Positions 35,095 to 47,169 of a stretch of DNA of 64,000 bases are shown here, one piece after another. The translations under genes and the position numbers were made by a program. Each line of letters begins with the position of its first letter. The stretch's first letter is position 1. The DNA comes from Bacillus sp. NEB1478. Lineage in GTDB: Bacteria; Bacillota; Bacilli; Bacillales; Fictibacillaceae. Location: NCBI RefSeq assembly GCF_031582965.1, contig NZ_CP134049.1, positions 2,108,001 through 2,172,000 of the forward strand, in the 5' to 3' direction. Under the pieces are notes generated by a model. It saw only the letters and a list, made by a program, of their open reading frames with translations, was not told the DNA's origin and did not search any database.

Positions 35095-37376
35095 TTTACT
35101 TTAATTTCTTCCATGATGTAAGCCTCAATAATATCGCCTTCTTTAATATCATTGAACTTCTCAAGAGTAATCCCGCACTCGTAACCAGCGGATACTTCTT
35201 TGGCATCATCTTTAAATCGTTTTAAAGCATCGATCTTGCCTTCATAACTTACAATGCCATCACGGATTAAACGTACAGTAGAATCTCTTGTGATCTTTCC
35301 TTCTGTTACGTAACAGCCAGCGATTGTTCCTACTTTGGATACTTTAAAAATTGTTCTTACTTCAACTTGGCCGATAACTTTTTCCTGGTATTCAGGATCA
35401 AGCATACCTTTCATCGCTGATTCAATCTCTTCGATAACGTTATAAATAATTCTATGCAGACGTACATCTACTTTTTCTGCGTCAGCCGTACGTTTTGCTC
35501 CGTTATCAGGACGTACATTAAATCCAATTACAATGGCATTTGAAGCAGAAGCAAGCATGATGTCATACTCATTGATTGCACCTACACCAGAGTGGATGAT
35601 TTTTACTTTAACGCCTGCAACATCAATTTTCTGAAGTGATCCAGCAAGAGCTTCAACAGAACCTTGAACGTCCCCTTTAATGATTACGTTAATCTCTTTG
35701 ATATCGCCTTCTTTAATTTGATTAAAGAGATCATCGAGGTTTAGTTTAGAAGATTCCTTACGTTGTGCATCTTGTTGTTTCTTAGATCGTGATTCTCCAA
35801 CTTGACGAGCTTTCTTCTCATCAGCAAATACCATAAACTGATCACCAGCTTGCGGTACATCGTTTAAACCTGTGATTTCTACAGGTGTTGAAGGTCCAAC
35901 AGTTTTTACTCGGCGGCCTAAATCGTTCACCATCGCACGTACACGGCCAAATGTATGACCAACTACGATCGGATCACCAACCTTTAAAGTTCCTGATTGA
36001 ACAAGAAGCGTTGCTACAGAACCGCGGCCTTTATCAAGCTGTGCTTCAATAACTGTTCCTGCAGCTGTACGGTTAGGATTAGCTTTTAATTCTTCGACTT
36101 CAGAAACAAGATTGATCATTTCAAGAAGGTCATCGATTCCGTCACCTTTAATGGCAGATACATTAACAAAAATTGTATCTCCGCCCCACGCTTCTGATAC
36201 AAGACCGTGTTCAGTTAATTCCTGCATTACTCGATCAGGATTAGCGGCTTCCTTATCCATTTTGTTAACAGCAACAATGATTGGTACTTCAGCAGCTTTG
36301 GCATGGTTGATCGCTTCAACGGTTTGAGGCATAACACCATCATCTGCAGCTACTACAAGGATTGTAATATCCGTTACTTGAGCGCCACGAGCACGCATTG
36401 TTGTAAATGCAGCATGTCCTGGTGTATCCAAGAACGTAATAACTTTTCCGTTGTTCGTAATTTGGTATGCACCAATATGCTGTGTGATTCCGCCTGCTTC
36501 ACCGGCCGTAACCTTTGTGTTTCGAATTGCATCTAAAAGTGTTGTTTTACCATGGTCAACGTGCCCCATGATTGTAACAACTGGAGGACGAACCTGCATA
36601 TCTTTTTCATCGTCTACTACTTCATAGTTTTCGAATTCAGTCTCATCGACGATGATTTCTTCTTCAACTTCTACATCATAATCTGCAGCAATTAATTCAA
36701 TCGCTTCTTTATCCAGCTCTTGGTTAATGGTTGCCATTATTCCTAGACCCATTAGCTTTTTAATGATTTCTGATGTTTCTTTGTTTAATTTTTTAGCTAA
36801 CTCACCAACTTGAAGTGATTCGGAGAAAGTAATTTTACTCGGTGTTTCAAGTACTTTCTTTTGAGGAGCTGGCTGACCGCTTCCTCCACCTCGATTTTGC
36901 TTGTTTCTGTTGTTATTTTGGTTTCTGTTGTTATTGTTATTGTTTCTATTGTTGCCTTGGTTTCGGTTATTATTGTTGTTTTTGGAATTATTGTTCTTAG
37001 ATGCATTCTGATTGTTTGCACCTGGTTTTGCCCCTTTTTGGGGACCCTTTGGCTGTGTAGTATTACTATTAGTAGTCTCTTTTTTAATTTTCATATTATT
37101 CTCTTTTTGAACTTCCTTTTTAGTAGATTTGGTGTCTAAACCAGTGTTAGTTGTCTTCTTATCTGTTCTAGGAGGTTGGTTTTGATTTTTAGGTTTTGCT
37201 GATTGTTCTTTTGAAGTCTTTGGGTTATAGGCTTCATCCAACTTTTTCAATGCAGCTTGATCAATCATTGACATATGATTGGCAACATGGACATCCATTG
37301 TTTTCAGCTTTTCAATTATGTCTTTACTTTGAACATTTTTCTGTTTCGCATATTCGTATACGCGTATTTTACTCAT
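35091..37376 (-). CDS. infB: Translation initiation factor IF-2
   Basis: A 761-residue GTPase. An N-terminal IF2_N helix domain is followed by a long low-complexity linker (about 55-175), a second IF2_N (about 180-235), the G domain with G1 GHVDHGKT at 271-278, then domains II-IV. It places initiator tRNA on the 30S subunit. The linker is extremely Asn/Arg-rich at 121-162. Met95 (MKIKKE) could serve as an internal start; from memory B. subtilis makes a shorter IF2 from about this position, but the site preceding Met95 is weak here. Confidence 0.97.
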   Translation of the reverse strand: MSKIRVYEYAKQKNVQSKDIIEKLKTMDVHVANHMSMIDQAALKKLDEAYNPKTSKEQSAKPKNQNQPPRTDKKTTNTGLDTKSTKKEVQKENNMKIKKETTNSNTTQPKGPQKGAKPGANNQNASKNNNSKNNNNNRNQGNNRNNNNNNRNQNNNRNKQNRGGGSGQPAPQKKVLETPSKITFSESLQVGELAKKLNKETSEIIKKLMGLGIMATINQELDKEAIELIAADYDVEVEEEIIVDETEFENYEVVDDEKDMQVRPPVVTIMGHVDHGKTTLLDAIRNTKVTAGEAGGITQHIGAYQITNNGKVITFLDTPGHAAFTTMRARGAQVTDITILVVAADDGVMPQTVEAINHAKAAEVPIIVAVNKMDKEAANPDRVMQELTEHGLVSEAWGGDTIFVNVSAIKGDGIDDLLEMINLVSEVEELKANPNRTAAGTVIEAQLDKGRGSVATLLVQSGTLKVGDPIVVGHTFGRVRAMVNDLGRRVKTVGPSTPVEITGLNDVPQAGDQFMVFADEKKARQVGESRSKKQQDAQRKESSKLNLDDLFNQIKEGDIKEINVIIKGDVQGSVEALAGSLQKIDVAGVKVKIIHSGVGAINEYDIMLASASNAIVIGFNVRPDNGAKRTADAEKVDVRLHRIIYNVIEEIESAMKGMLDPEYQEKVIGQVEVRTIFKVSKVGTIAGCYVTEGKITRDSTVRLIRDGIVSYEGKIDALKRFKDDAKEVSAGYECGITLEKFNDIKEGDIIEAYIMEEIKVK

Positions 37377-37391
37377 ATGTTCACCCCCGTG

Positions 37392-37697
37392 TTAGTGATC
37401 AAGAAGTTCCTTTAGACGCTTAGAAAATCCTTGATCATTTACAGCAACGACAACTCGCTGCTCTTTACCGATCGCTTTTCCTAATACAGCGCGATCTTCA
37501 ATCCAAACGAAATCGATATTATAAAAAAGACATTTATCCGTTACTTTTTTCTTGGTGTTGTCTGATGCATCTTTTGATAGCAAAACTATTTTTGCGTTTT
37601 GTTTTTGGATGCTTTTTACAACAAGCTCTTCACCGGATATCACTTTCCCTGCTCGTGCTGCTAACCCAAGAAAATTTTCCCAATTACTTGTTTTCAA
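37392..37697 (-). CDS. ylxQ: L7Ae-family ribosomal protein YlxQ
   Basis: A 101-residue protein of the L7Ae/L30e/S12e/Gadd45 RNA-binding family with FLGLAARAGKVISGEE near 9-24. This group recognises kink-turn RNA. It overlaps ylxR by 4 nt and starts at TTG 37695-37697 with AAGGAAG upstream. It lies between ylxR and infB in the standard order. Confidence 0.92.
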   Translation of the reverse strand: MKTSNWENFLGLAARAGKVISGEELVVKSIQKQNAKIVLLSKDASDNTKKKVTDKCLFYNIDFVWIEDRAVLGKAIGKEQRVVVAVNDQGFSKRLKELLDH

Positions 37698-37960
37698 GAT
37701 GTTTTACTTCCTTTTTGGAGCTGCTCAAAGACTTCTGCCGGAATCTTTGTTTTTAAGTGTGATTCAAGAACTTTTTTCTTTTGTGCAGACTCGATGCAAG
37801 CTACCTCATGACAAAGATAAGCTCCTCGACCGGATTTCTTACCGGATAAGTCAACAAAGACATCTCCTTCAGGTGTTCTGACGATGCGTGTCAGCTCTTT
37901 TTTTTCTTTCATTTCTTGGCAGGCAACACATTTTCTCATTGGAATTTTGCGGGTTTTCAT
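37694..37960 (-). CDS. ylxR: YlxR (DUF448) RNA-binding protein
   Basis: An 88-residue protein with the family signature PMRKCVACQEMKEKKELTRIVR and a conserved GRGAYLCH segment. It is associated with RNase P regulation/nucleoid function in Bacillus; biochemical role not visible in sequence. It is in the nusA operon. Confidence 0.92.
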   Translation of the reverse strand: MKTRKIPMRKCVACQEMKEKKELTRIVRTPEGDVFVDLSGKKSGRGAYLCHEVACIESAQKKKVLESHLKTKIPAEVFEQLQKGSKTS

Positions 37961-37980
37961 TGTCCCAACCTCGCCTTCTC

Positions 37981-39087
37981 TTACTCTTGATCCTCTAGAG
38001 AAGATTCCATTAAAGCTTCGTTCTGGGCATTTGATGGATCATAAACTCCTGACTCAATTGCTTCAGATTCACTTTTAATATCAATCTTCCAACCCGTCAG
38101 CTTTGCAGCAAGACGCGCATTTTGTCCACGTTTACCAATCGCAAGTGATAGTTGGTAATCTGGTACGATGACAGTTGTCATTTTATCTTCTTCATTCACT
38201 TGAACTTCCAATACTTTAGCAGGACTTAATGAATTAGCTACATAAACGACAGGGTCTTCACTCCATCGAACAATGTCAATCTTTTCGCCACTCAATTCAT
38301 TTACGATTGTTTGTACACGAGCACCTTTTTGACCGACACATGATCCAACTGGATCTACTTCTGGGTCTGAAGCAAATACAGCTAACTTTGATCTGTCGCC
38401 TGCTTCACGTGCTATCGACTTAATCTCTACAGTTCCGTCATAAATCTCAGGAACTTCAAGCTCAAATAATCGCTTCAATAGACCAGGATGAGTACGAGAT
38501 ACAAGAATCTGAGGTCCTTTTGTCGTTTTTTCAACTTTTGTAATATAAACTTTAATACGATCATTTGTTGTATGTGTTTCTCCAGGCATTTGTTCAGCTG
38601 CAGGCAATAATGCTTCAACACGTCCAAGACTTACATAAATATAACGGTGGTCTTGACGTTGAACGATACCTGTTATAATATCTTCTTCGCGGTCAATAAA
38701 TTCTGAAAAAATAATTCCTCTTTCAGCTTCACGAACTCGCTGCGTTACAACTTGTTTAGCAGTTTGAGCTGCAATACGCCCAAAATCTTTTGGTGTAACT
38801 TCTTCTTCTACAATATCGTCAATCTCATATCCAGGGTTAATAGCCTGTGCTTCCGCAACTGAAACCTCTTGACGATCGTCCAGCACTTCTTCAACAACTG
38901 TCTTTCTGGAAAAAACACGGATGCTTCCCGTATCACGGTTAAAATCTACACGTACATTTTGCGCTTGATGAAAGTTTCGCTTATAAGCTGAAATCAAAGC
39001 AGCTTCTATCGCTTCAATGATTACATCTTTACTAATCCCTTTTTCTTTTTCTAATAATGTAAGTGCATCCAACAGCTCGGTACTCAT
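37981..39087 (-). CDS. nusA: Transcription termination/antitermination factor NusA
   Basis: A 368-residue protein with an N-terminal RNAP-binding domain (about 1-125), an S1 domain (about 130-200, [25 protein letters not shown]) and two KH domains ([17 protein letters not shown] and [21 protein letters not shown]). It modulates pausing and intrinsic termination. It follows rimP by 18 bp. The acidic C-terminal repeats of E. coli NusA are absent, normal for Firmicutes. Confidence 0.97.
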   Translation of the reverse strand: MSTELLDALTLLEKEKGISKDVIIEAIEAALISAYKRNFHQAQNVRVDFNRDTGSIRVFSRKTVVEEVLDDRQEVSVAEAQAINPGYEIDDIVEEEVTPKDFGRIAAQTAKQVVTQRVREAERGIIFSEFIDREEDIITGIVQRQDHRYIYVSLGRVEALLPAAEQMPGETHTTNDRIKVYITKVEKTTKGPQILVSRTHPGLLKRLFELEVPEIYDGTVEIKSIAREAGDRSKLAVFASDPEVDPVGSCVGQKGARVQTIVNELSGEKIDIVRWSEDPVVYVANSLSPAKVLEVQVNEEDKMTTVIVPDYQLSLAIGKRGQNARLAAKLTGWKIDIKSESEAIESGVYDPSNAQNEALMESSLEDQE

Positions 39088-39105
39088 TTTTATACTCCCC
39101 TCTTC

Positions 39106-39576
39106 TTAAAAAACAACCGCAAGACGGGCATTTGCCACTTTTAAATAAGGCAATTCTACCTTTTTGACTTGCGTTTTCACTTTAATTTCCATAAACAGCG
39201 TTTCACCGTCAAAATCTTTCAAAATTCCTTCATACACTTTTTCACCATTAATTGGCTCGTATAACTTAATATTCACATTTTTACCAATTGCATTTTTCAA
39301 ATCTTCAGGTTTTTTGAGCGGCCTTTCAACACCTGGAGAAGAAACCTCTAAAAAGTAGGGCTGTTCAATCGGATCAAGTTCATCTAACTTTTCACTCAAT
39401 TGTTCGCTTACCGTTCCGCATTCTTCTATATCAATACCACCAGGGGAATCAATAAAAACCCGCAAGAACCAGTTTTTACCCTCTTTAACAAATTCTACAT
39501 CAACAAGTTCTAATCCTAGTTTTTCAACGATAGGAGTTACAAGATCAGTTGTAAGCTCCGTAATCTTTTGACTCAT
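39106..39576 (-). CDS. rimP: Ribosome maturation factor RimP
   Basis: A protein of about 156 residues ([21 protein letters not shown]) with the two-domain RimP architecture and the conserved [12 protein letters not shown] and [13 protein letters not shown] segments. It assists 30S assembly. ATG 39576 has AAAGGAGGG upstream; a 20-codon extension to 39636 crosses the leader hairpin and is rejected. First gene of the nusA-infB operon. Confidence 0.95.
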   Translation of the reverse strand: MSQKITELTTDLVTPIVEKLGLELVDVEFVKEGKNWFLRVFIDSPGGIDIEECGTVSEQLSEKLDELDPIEQPYFLEVSSPGVERPLKKPEDLKNAIGKNVNIKLYEPINGEKVYEGILKDFDGETLFMEIKVKTQVKKVELPYLKVANARLAVVF

Positions 39577-39614
39577 AGCTGCCCTCCTTTTTACTGAATG
39601 ACCTTTAAACGTAA

Positions 39615-39643
39615 CGAAAGAGCGGGGAATCCCCACTCTTTCG
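39615..39643 (-). promoter_or_regulatory. Strong leader hairpin ahead of rimP
   Basis: CGAAAGAGYGGGG and CCCCRCTCTTTCG arms pair over 13 bp with a 3-nt loop. No T-run follows on the minus strand, so it does not look like a simple terminator. It lies between the rimP promoter and ribosome site. Confidence 0.65.
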
Positions 39644-39678
39644 CCGACAATTATTCATCCAACAGTATTTCCAAAAAT

Positions 39679-39707
39679 ACTATACCATAACCAATAAAAT
39701 ACTGCAA
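39679..39707 (-). promoter_or_regulatory. Sigma-A promoter of the rimP-nusA-infB operon
   Basis: TTGCAG (39702-39707), 17 bp, TATAGT (39679-39684) on the minus strand, just past the polC stop. Confidence 0.75.
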
Positions 39708-39731
39708 CTTTATGCCCGTTGCCTGAGCGGT

Positions 39732-42700
39732 TTAAAAGAGCGATAACTGGTTGGCATCCGGGAGTCCTTCCAAGCACCCTTGGTCATCTAAATATTCAAT
39801 GATTGTTTTTGATAATTTAGCGCGCTGCTGCAAGTCTTCCTTCGAGAGAAATTCTCCATCTTCTCTCGCTCTGACGATATTGAGTGCAGCATTTGTACCA
39901 AGTCCTGCAATGGAGTTAAAAGGAGGTATTAGTGAGTCGCCTTCTACAAGAAATTCTGATGCACTTGATCGGTAAAGATCAATCTTCTGGAAAGAAAGAC
40001 CTCTTTCACACATTTCTAATCCGAGTTCGAGTACTGTCTGCAAATTCTTTTCTTTAGTAGAAGCGTCTAATCCTTTTGCAGAGATTTCTTCTATCTTTAT
40101 ACGGATCGCTTTAGAACCGCGTATCATTGCCTCGATATCAAAATCATCTGCTCTGACAGTAAAATATGCTGCGTAGAAAAAGATTGGATAATGGACTTTA
40201 AAATAAGCTATTCGAACAGCCATTAATACGTATGCGGCTGCATGGGCTTTTGGAAACATGTATTTAATCTTTAAGCATGAGCCAATATACCAGTCCGGTA
40301 CGTCATTATTCTTCATCTCTTCTATCCAATCATCTGGAAGACCTTTCCCTTTACGAACGCTTTCCATAATTTTGAACGCAAGTGATGGCTCAAGTCCTTT
40401 ATAGATAAGATATACCATTATGTCATCACGGCATCCGATTACATCTTTTAGTACACATGTACCATTCGCAATAAGTTCGTTTGCATTGTTTAGCCACACA
40501 TCTGTACCATGTGACAAACCAGAGATCTGTACGAGTTCAGAAAATGTGCTTGGCTTTGTTTCTTCGAGCATCTGCCTAACGAATTTAGTTCCAAATTCGG
40601 GTATTCCAAGTGTCCCCGTTTTACAAAGTATCTGTTCTTCTGTTACACCTAGAACTTCTGGGCCTGAAAATATTTTCATGACCTCAGTATCAGAAGCTGG
40701 TATGGTCTTCGGATCTATGCCGCTCAAATCCTGAAGCATACGGATAACGGTTGGATCATCGTGTCCTAATATATCTAGTTTTAGCAAATTATCATGAATA
40801 GAATGGAAATCAAAGTGTGTTGTTTTCCATTCTGAAGAACTGTCATCTGCAGGAAATTGGACTGGACAAAAATCGTAAATATCCATATAGTCCGGCACAA
40901 CGATAATACCACCCGGATGCTGGCCAGTTGTCCTTTTCACACCCGTACATCCTGCTACTAGCCGATCCACTTCAGCCGAACGGATCGTCATGTTATGATC
41001 ACTAGCATACCCTTTAACGTATCCATAAGCTGTTTTTTCAGCAACTGTTCCAATTGTTCCTGCCCGATATACGAATTCTTCTCCAAAAAGTTCTTTCGTA
41101 TAATTATGCGCTCTAGGCTGGTATTCTCCTGAGAAGTTCAAGTCAATATCCGGTACTTTATCCCCTTTAAATCCAAGAAACGTTTCAAATGGTATATCCT
41201 GTCCATCCTTCTTATATAAAACGCCGCAATCCGGACATTCTTTATCTGGCAAGTCAAAACCAGAACCAACTGAACCATCATTAAAGAAATGTGATTCTTT
41301 GCAGTTTGGACACACATAATGTGGAGGTAGAGGATTTACTTCCGTTATCTCAGTCATTGTTGCAACGAAAGAAGAACCGACCGATCCACGTGAACCAACC
41401 AAATAACCATCAATTAACGATTTTTTAACTAGCTTATGTGAGATCAAATAGATAACTGCAAATCCGTGCCCAATAATACTCGTTAATTCTTTTTCAAGTC
41501 TTTTCTCCACTAGTTCAGGAAGATCTTCTCCATATATGCTTCTAGCCATGTTATAACTCATAGATCGGATTTCCTCATCTGCTCCCTCAATTTTAGGAGT
41601 ATAGAGGTCATCAGGGATAGGCTTAATATCAGCGATAGAGTCAGCTATTTGATTTGTGTTCTCGATAACTATTCTTTCAGCAGTTTCTTCTCCAAGAAAT
41701 GCAAACAAATCCAGCATCTCATCAGTCGTTCTGAAATGTACTTCTGGAAGTGTTTGTCTGTTTAGCGGATTCGCTCCACCTTGTGAAGATATTAATATTT
41801 TTCTATAAATAGCATCTTCTGGATTTAAGTAATGAACATTACCTGTAGCAACTACTGGTTTATCGAGTTTTTCGCCTAACTTAACGATGTTGGACAAGAT
41901 ATCTCTTAGGTTCATCTCGTCTTGTACAAGTTCTTTTTCTATTAAGTGATAATAATTGCTTGGAGGCTGCACTTCCAAATAATCATAAAAAGAAGCAATC
42001 TTTTCTACCTCTTCCATCGGTTTTTGCATCATTCCTTCAAAAACCTCACCTTTGTCGCATGCAGAACCTACAAGTATCCCTTCACGAAGTTTACTTAATC
42101 GTGATCTCGGTATACGAGGTGTTCTATAAAAATAAGATAGGTGGGATTCTGAAACAAGTCTGTATAGATTCTTCAAACCTACCTGTGAAGCAGCCAATAA
42201 AATACAATGTGAAGGACGTGAACGCTGAAAACCACCTTGTCCCATGTTATCGTTTAGTCGATCATGATAAAAAATTTCTTTTTCGAATGTTTCTTTAAGC
42301 AACTTCCATAATAGGTATGCAGTGGCTTCAGCATCATAAATCGCTCTGTGATGCTGAACAAGCTCGATATCATACCTTTTACATAACGTGTTAAGTCTGT
42401 GATTTTTTAATTGAGGAAGTAGAAATCTAGCTAATTCCAGGGTATCAATAACGGGATTCTTTGCTTCATCAAGACCTATTTTTCTCAAGCCTTCATTTAA
42501 AAAACCCATATCGAAACTAGCATTATGTGCAACAAGAATATCATCCCCGATAAAATGGTGAAAATCGCGAAGAACTTCTCCAATTTCCGGTGCATTTTCA
42601 ACCATATCATCAGTAATGCCAGTTAATTCAATAGTAGTTTGAGATAATGATTCATGGGGATTAGCAAAAGCTTCAAACCTGTCAACGATTTCTCCGCCTC

Positions 42701-44030
42701 GTATTTTTACAGCTGCTAGTTCAATGATTTTATTATAAACTGCCGATAAGCCCGTTGTTTCAACGTCAAAAACAATATAAGTTTCATCTGTAAGTTTTCT
42801 TGGTGCTTCATTGTAGGCGATCGGAACACCGTCATCTACAAGGTTTACTTCAACTCCGTAAAGAATTTTTATATCATTTTTCTTTCCAGCTGAATAAGCT
42901 TCTGGAAATGACTGAACACCGGCATGATCCGTAATCGCGATGGCAGGATGTCCCCACTTTTTCGCCTGTGAAACTAATGAAGAAACAGAAGATGTTGCAT
43001 CCATCTGGCTCATAGGAGTATGAAGGTGCAGTTCTACTCTTTTCCTATCTTCTTCAGATATATCTTTGCGTGATTCAGGTTTAATCTCATTAATATCATT
43101 TGCGATCATAACAAGATCCCTTACAAAGGTATCATTTTGAATACCTCCACGTACTTTTACCCACATTCCTTTTTGAATTCCTTGGAGAATCGGAATATCT
43201 TCTTTATCACGAGAGAAGATTTTTATTAGAAGTGAATCTGTGTAATCTGTAATTTTAAATGTTAGTAATGTACGTCCGCTTCTAAGTTCGCGTGTTTCTG
43301 AATGGAACACATATCCCTGAATCGTAATTCTGCGTTCTTCATCTTGGATCGTCTGGATTGGAACAGGCTCATCCTTGATGGAATAGCCGATCATGATATC
43401 AGTTTTTGCTGCAGATGCATCAGACCTTTTAGAAGCTTTTTCTTTCTCGACAAGAGCTTCCATTACTTTATTTTGATCTTCTTGCTTTCTTTGTTCGATA
43501 AACTTCTGATAATCTTCTTCAGAATGTTTTATTTCAGTTTTTAGTAAAACTGAATGAAAACCGAATTGATTGTACATTTCTTTAACAATCGGTCCTAGTT
43601 TACGGTGAACAAGTGCTTCTTCAGCTTCATTTCTTACTGTTAAAAATAAGAAATTCCCTTCCGTTGCCGGCTCTTGACTAGAAAGCAAACCTGCTAAACT
43701 TGGAATGGCTTTTTCTAAAATTCTTTCCTTACAAAGTGGCCAGTAAGACAATACATCTTCTGATTGGAATTTCCCTTCCGTTTGCAAGGAGAAAGAGACT
43801 TGAGCAATATGATTAAACGTTTGAAGCAAACTGGAATGAAACCAAGCAAAGGCAGCAGGAGATAATGGTCGTGTTAACCCTATTGAAAAATGCCAGCTGC
43901 GGTTCACTTTATCTATTGTAAGTCTTTCGATTTTTCCATCTGAAAATTCGCTTTTCATATCTTCTGGTATCGAAAGCTGCTCTAAAAGAAGCAAAAGTCT
44001 TTCTTTTCTGATTTGTAACTCTCCGCTCAT
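39732..44030 (-). CDS. polC: DNA polymerase III alpha subunit, Gram-positive PolC type
   Basis: A 1432-residue replicative polymerase. An N-terminal domain and OB fold (about 230-310) precede a PHP domain ([12 protein letters not shown] near 332, interrupted), an inserted 3'-5' exonuclease ([12 protein letters not shown] near 417-428; [10 protein letters not shown]), PHP continuation, a zinc-type Cys cluster (CPNCKESH...CPDCGVLY near 905-935) and palm/fingers with [12 protein letters not shown] (catalytic Asp pair). Its length is near that of B. subtilis PolC. It is the last gene of the uppS operon. Confidence 0.98.
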   Translation of the reverse strand: MSGELQIRKERLLLLLEQLSIPEDMKSEFSDGKIERLTIDKVNRSWHFSIGLTRPLSPAAFAWFHSSLLQTFNHIAQVSFSLQTEGKFQSEDVLSYWPLCKERILEKAIPSLAGLLSSQEPATEGNFLFLTVRNEAEEALVHRKLGPIVKEMYNQFGFHSVLLKTEIKHSEEDYQKFIEQRKQEDQNKVMEALVEKEKASKRSDASAAKTDIMIGYSIKDEPVPIQTIQDEERRITIQGYVFHSETRELRSGRTLLTFKITDYTDSLLIKIFSRDKEDIPILQGIQKGMWVKVRGGIQNDTFVRDLVMIANDINEIKPESRKDISEEDRKRVELHLHTPMSQMDATSSVSSLVSQAKKWGHPAIAITDHAGVQSFPEAYSAGKKNDIKILYGVEVNLVDDGVPIAYNEAPRKLTDETYIVFDVETTGLSAVYNKIIELAAVKIRGGEIVDRFEAFANPHESLSQTTIELTGITDDMVENAPEIGEVLRDFHHFIGDDILVAHNASFDMGFLNEGLRKIGLDEAKNPVIDTLELARFLLPQLKNHRLNTLCKRYDIELVQHHRAIYDAEATAYLLWKLLKETFEKEIFYHDRLNDNMGQGGFQRSRPSHCILLAASQVGLKNLYRLVSESHLSYFYRTPRIPRSRLSKLREGILVGSACDKGEVFEGMMQKPMEEVEKIASFYDYLEVQPPSNYYHLIEKELVQDEMNLRDILSNIVKLGEKLDKPVVATGNVHYLNPEDAIYRKILISSQGGANPLNRQTLPEVHFRTTDEMLDLFAFLGEETAERIVIENTNQIADSIADIKPIPDDLYTPKIEGADEEIRSMSYNMARSIYGEDLPELVEKRLEKELTSIIGHGFAVIYLISHKLVKKSLIDGYLVGSRGSVGSSFVATMTEITEVNPLPPHYVCPNCKESHFFNDGSVGSGFDLPDKECPDCGVLYKKDGQDIPFETFLGFKGDKVPDIDLNFSGEYQPRAHNYTKELFGEEFVYRAGTIGTVAEKTAYGYVKGYASDHNMTIRSAEVDRLVAGCTGVKRTTGQHPGGIIVVPDYMDIYDFCPVQFPADDSSSEWKTTHFDFHSIHDNLLKLDILGHDDPTVIRMLQDLSGIDPKTIPASDTEVMKIFSGPEVLGVTEEQILCKTGTLGIPEFGTKFVRQMLEETKPSTFSELVQISGLSHGTDVWLNNANELIANGTCVLKDVIGCRDDIMVYLIYKGLEPSLAFKIMESVRKGKGLPDDWIEEMKNNDVPDWYIGSCLKIKYMFPKAHAAAYVLMAVRIAYFKVHYPIFFYAAYFTVRADDFDIEAMIRGSKAIRIKIEEISAKGLDASTKEKNLQTVLELGLEMCERGLSFQKIDLYRSSASEFLVEGDSLIPPFNSIAGLGTNAALNIVRAREDGEFLSKEDLQQRAKLSKTIIEYLDDQGCLEGLPDANQLSLF

Positions 44031-44128
44031 AAGAACCTCCTTTTTAAGAGATTAAGAAACTAACCTTATTATCGTATAAAATTATAGTCATTTTTATCGG
44101 AGTACAGCATACTTAAAATACAAAGGTA

Positions 44129-44155
44129 AAGGTACCCCAGAAATTGAGGCACCTT
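44129..44155 (-). promoter_or_regulatory. Stem-loop between proS and polC
   Basis: AAGGTGCCTCA and TGGGGTACCTT pair over 11 bp with two GT wobbles, 5-nt loop; no T-run. Probably a processing or weak attenuation hairpin. Confidence 0.5.
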
Positions 44156-44163
44156 CTTAATAA

Positions 44164-45873
44164 TTAAGCCAGCTTATCATATTCCCTTTTCAATACTTCG
44201 ATTAGTTCAGAAACAGGCACTTCCATTAATTCACCATTTTTGCGAATTTTTATTTCTACAATACCTTCTCCTGCTTTCTTCCCTACCATAACACGAATAG
44301 GTATACCGATTAAATCACTATCTGTGAATTTAACCCCTGCACGCTCATTACGGTCATCATATAAACAATCGTACCCTTGGCTTTTCAGCTGTTCATATAA
44401 TTCTTCCGATAATGAAGATTGCTCTGCATTTTTGCTGTTAACAGCTATTAAATGGATATCAAAAGGTGTAAGAGCAAGCGGCCAAACTAAACCATTTTCG
44501 TCATTGTTTTCTTCTGCCACAGCGGCAAGAGTTCTTGAAACTCCAATACCATAACAGCCCATAGTCATGATTTGGTTTTTTCCGTTTTCGTCTAAATAAG
44601 AAGCTTTCATAGGTTCACTATATACTTTCCCAAGCTTAAAGACATGTCCTACTTCAATTCCCTTTGCAAAAACAATCGTTCCTCTTCCATCTGGTGAAAG
44701 ATCACCTTCAATGACAAACCGCAGATCTGCCGTTTGATGGATTTCAAAATCGATTTCTGCATTTACGTTAATATAATGATAGCCTTCTTCATTCGCACCG
44801 CAAACAGAATTCACCATACATGGAATTGCTTGGTCTGCGATAATTTTCACTTCTTTATCAACTGAAACAGGACCAATTGAACCTGGTTTTGTATTTAACC
44901 ATTTTACTGCATCTTCTTCAGAAGCAAGAGACACTTCATCTGCTGATAGTACATTTTTTAATTTAATCTCGTTTACTTCATGGTCACCCCGGACCAAAAC
45001 AAGTACAGGTTGTCCATCGGCTAAATAAAGCAATGATTTAATAATCTTTGAAGTAGGAATATTTAATAAAGCAGAAAGTTCTTCCACAGTCTTAGCATCC
45101 TTCGTTTCAACTTTTTCCATTTTTCGCTGTTGTTCTGCATCTGCTTTTTCATTTAATACAACAGGAGCCATTTCTATGTTTGCCGCAAAATCTGATTCTG
45201 TGGAATAGGCAATTAAATCTTCTCCGATTTCTGATAAAACCATAAATTCATGATTATCCTTACCGCCAATTGATCCTGAATCGGCAAGTACTGCTCGGAA
45301 ATTCAGGCCGCAGCGTCTAAAGATAGCAGAATATGCACCTTTCATGGTTTCATATGTTTCATCCAGGCTTTCTTGTTTATCATGGAAGGAATAAGCATCT
45401 TTCATAATAAATTCTCGTCCGCGCAAGAGACCAAAACGGGGACGTTTTTCATCTCTGAACTTTGTTTGAATTTGATACAAATTTAATGGAAGTTTTTTGT
45501 ATGATTTTACTTCATCACGGATAATGCTCGTAATTACTTCTTCATGTGTTGCTCCTAGCGCAAAATCCCGTTCATGGCGGTCCTTTAGTCTCATCAGCTC
45601 AGGGCCGTAACTATACCATCTTCCGCTTTCTTGCCAAAGATCAGCAAGCTGCAGTGCCGGCATCATCATTTCTTGTGAACCAGCACGGTTCATTTCTTCA
45701 CGTACGATATTTTCTATTTTATGCAGCACCTTTTTACCAAGTGGCAAAAATGAGTAGATCCCTGCTGCGTTTTGTCTAATAAAACCTGCTCTTAAGAGCA
45801 TCTGATGACTTTTCACATCAGCATCTGCAGGTACTTCTCTTAGTGTTGGCAAAAACAACTGACTTTGTTTCAT
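44164..45873 (-). CDS. proS: Prolyl-tRNA synthetase (bacterial type with editing domain)
   Basis: A 569-residue class II synthetase with motif 2/3 regions ([44 protein letters not shown]), an INS/YbaK-type editing domain inserted at about 230-390 that removes Ala-tRNA(Pro), and a C-terminal anticodon-binding domain. It lies between rseP and polC as in B. subtilis. No T-box leader is present. Confidence 0.97.
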   Translation of the reverse strand: MKQSQLFLPTLREVPADADVKSHQMLLRAGFIRQNAAGIYSFLPLGKKVLHKIENIVREEMNRAGSQEMMMPALQLADLWQESGRWYSYGPELMRLKDRHERDFALGATHEEVITSIIRDEVKSYKKLPLNLYQIQTKFRDEKRPRFGLLRGREFIMKDAYSFHDKQESLDETYETMKGAYSAIFRRCGLNFRAVLADSGSIGGKDNHEFMVLSEIGEDLIAYSTESDFAANIEMAPVVLNEKADAEQQRKMEKVETKDAKTVEELSALLNIPTSKIIKSLLYLADGQPVLVLVRGDHEVNEIKLKNVLSADEVSLASEEDAVKWLNTKPGSIGPVSVDKEVKIIADQAIPCMVNSVCGANEEGYHYINVNAEIDFEIHQTADLRFVIEGDLSPDGRGTIVFAKGIEVGHVFKLGKVYSEPMKASYLDENGKNQIMTMGCYGIGVSRTLAAVAEENNDENGLVWPLALTPFDIHLIAVNSKNAEQSSLSEELYEQLKSQGYDCLYDDRNERAGVKFTDSDLIGIPIRVMVGKKAGEGIVEIKIRKNGELMEVPVSELIEVLKREYDKLA

Positions 45874-45900
45874 TATCTCTTCTCCTCAAATAACCCTGTT

Positions 45901-47169
45901 TTAGCTAAGAAAAATTTTCTGTATGTCATTCCATGTAACAACCAGCATTAAAAGCATTAAAAATGCAAAACCAATAAAATGAACTAATCCTTCTTTTTGC
46001 GGATCAATTGGCTTTCCTCTTAGTGCTTCAACACCTAAAAACAACAATCTTCCGCCATCAAGTGCCGGGAGAGGCAGCAAATTAAAAATCCCCAGGTTAA
46101 TACTTAAGATTGCAGCCCATTGCAGCAGCATAAAAATTCCTGCTTTTGCTGCTTGATCCGTATATTCATATATTCCTAATGGACCGGATAATTGATCAAT
46201 TCCATGCTGACCTGTGATGAGTTCACTGAGCCCTGTAAAAATGGCTGTTGTCATAAACCAAGTTTGTTTTGCACCATATTGAATAGAACCAAGTACCGAT
46301 GATTCAGTATAAGGATGCGCACCAATAAAGCCTTCATTCTGGTCGCCAGCCCCTTTACGAGAACCTAAAGTAATCGGAACTACTTTTTCTTTACCATCTC
46401 GTTTGATCGTAAACATCATTTTTTCGCCAGGATTTTGCTGTATGACAGACACAAGCTCTTTCCAGTCGTTCATTTTTTCGCCTTGGATGGCAACCACTTT
46501 GTCCCCTTTTTGAAGACCTGCTTTATCGGCTGCAGCGTTTTCTTGAAGAGTTCCAAGTCTTGACTCATTCGTTGGAATGCCTTGGATAAGTGAAAAGGTA
46601 ACTAAAATTATGAAAGCAAGTAAAAAATTCATTAACGGACCTGCAAAAATAGCAAGTGTTCTTTGCATAATCGTTTTTGATCCGAATTGACGATTATAAG
46701 GAGCAATTTGCATTTCTTGATGATCTGCTACAAATAGTGCATCTTCTTTTACTTTATAAGTAGTTGAACCTGTTTCTTCATTTTCAAAGCCAGACAATGT
46801 TAAATCATGTTCAAGATCTGCTTTTTCTATCGTTATTGTTTTTTGTACAGGGTATTTTTCCCGATGATTCACAATTATTTTTTCCACTACATTAGCATTG
46901 TTGAAAATCAATCCAACTCTGTGACCTGCCTTTAATTCGATTCCTTCAGGGTCTTCCCCAGCCATACGAACAAATCCCCCAAGTGGTAATAGACGAATTG
47001 TATAAACTGTTTCCCCTTTTTTGAATGCGAACACTTTCGGGCCAAATCCAATTGCAAATTCCCGGCACAAAATACCGGCGCGTTTAGCCAGTAAAAGGTG
47101 TCCTAATTCATGAAAGAAAATTAAAGCCCCTAAAATAATGATAATGGCTATCACAGTGTTCATTTCCAT
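45901..47169 (-). CDS. rseP: Site-2 zinc metalloprotease RasP/RseP
   Basis: This 422-residue intramembrane protease has HELGH at 20-24 in the first transmembrane helix, a PDZ domain at about 195-275 (LQENAAADKAGLQKGDKVVAIQGE) and the second motif NLLPLPALDGGRLLF near 370. In Bacillus RasP cleaves the anti-sigma factor RsiW and FtsL. The ATG overlaps the dxr stop (TAATG); a second ATG two codons on is also possible. Confidence 0.95.
   Translation of the reverse strand: MEMNTVIAIIIILGALIFFHELGHLLLAKRAGILCREFAIGFGPKVFAFKKGETVYTIRLLPLGGFVRMAGEDPEGIELKAGHRVGLIFNNANVVEKIIVNHREKYPVQKTITIEKADLEHDLTLSGFENEETGSTTYKVKEDALFVADHQEMQIAPYNRQFGSKTIMQRTLAIFAGPLMNFLLAFIILVTFSLIQGIPTNESRLGTLQENAAADKAGLQKGDKVVAIQGEKMNDWKELVSVIQQNPGEKMMFTIKRDGKEKVVPITLGSRKGAGDQNEGFIGAHPYTESSVLGSIQYGAKQTWFMTTAIFTGLSELITGQHGIDQLSGPLGIYEYTDQAAKAGIFMLLQWAAILSINLGIFNLLPLPALDGGRLLFLGVEALRGKPIDPQKEGLVHFIGFAFLMLLMLVVTWNDIQKIFLS

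Noticed and set aside
36861..37139. Hydrophobic plus-strand frame opposite infB
   Set aside because: Antisense of the Asn/Arg-rich linker; reverse complement of Asn codons gives Val/Ile runs. No ribosome site.
44030..45900. T-box leader for proS
   Set aside because: Only about 27 bp separate rseP and proS, with no T-box sequence.
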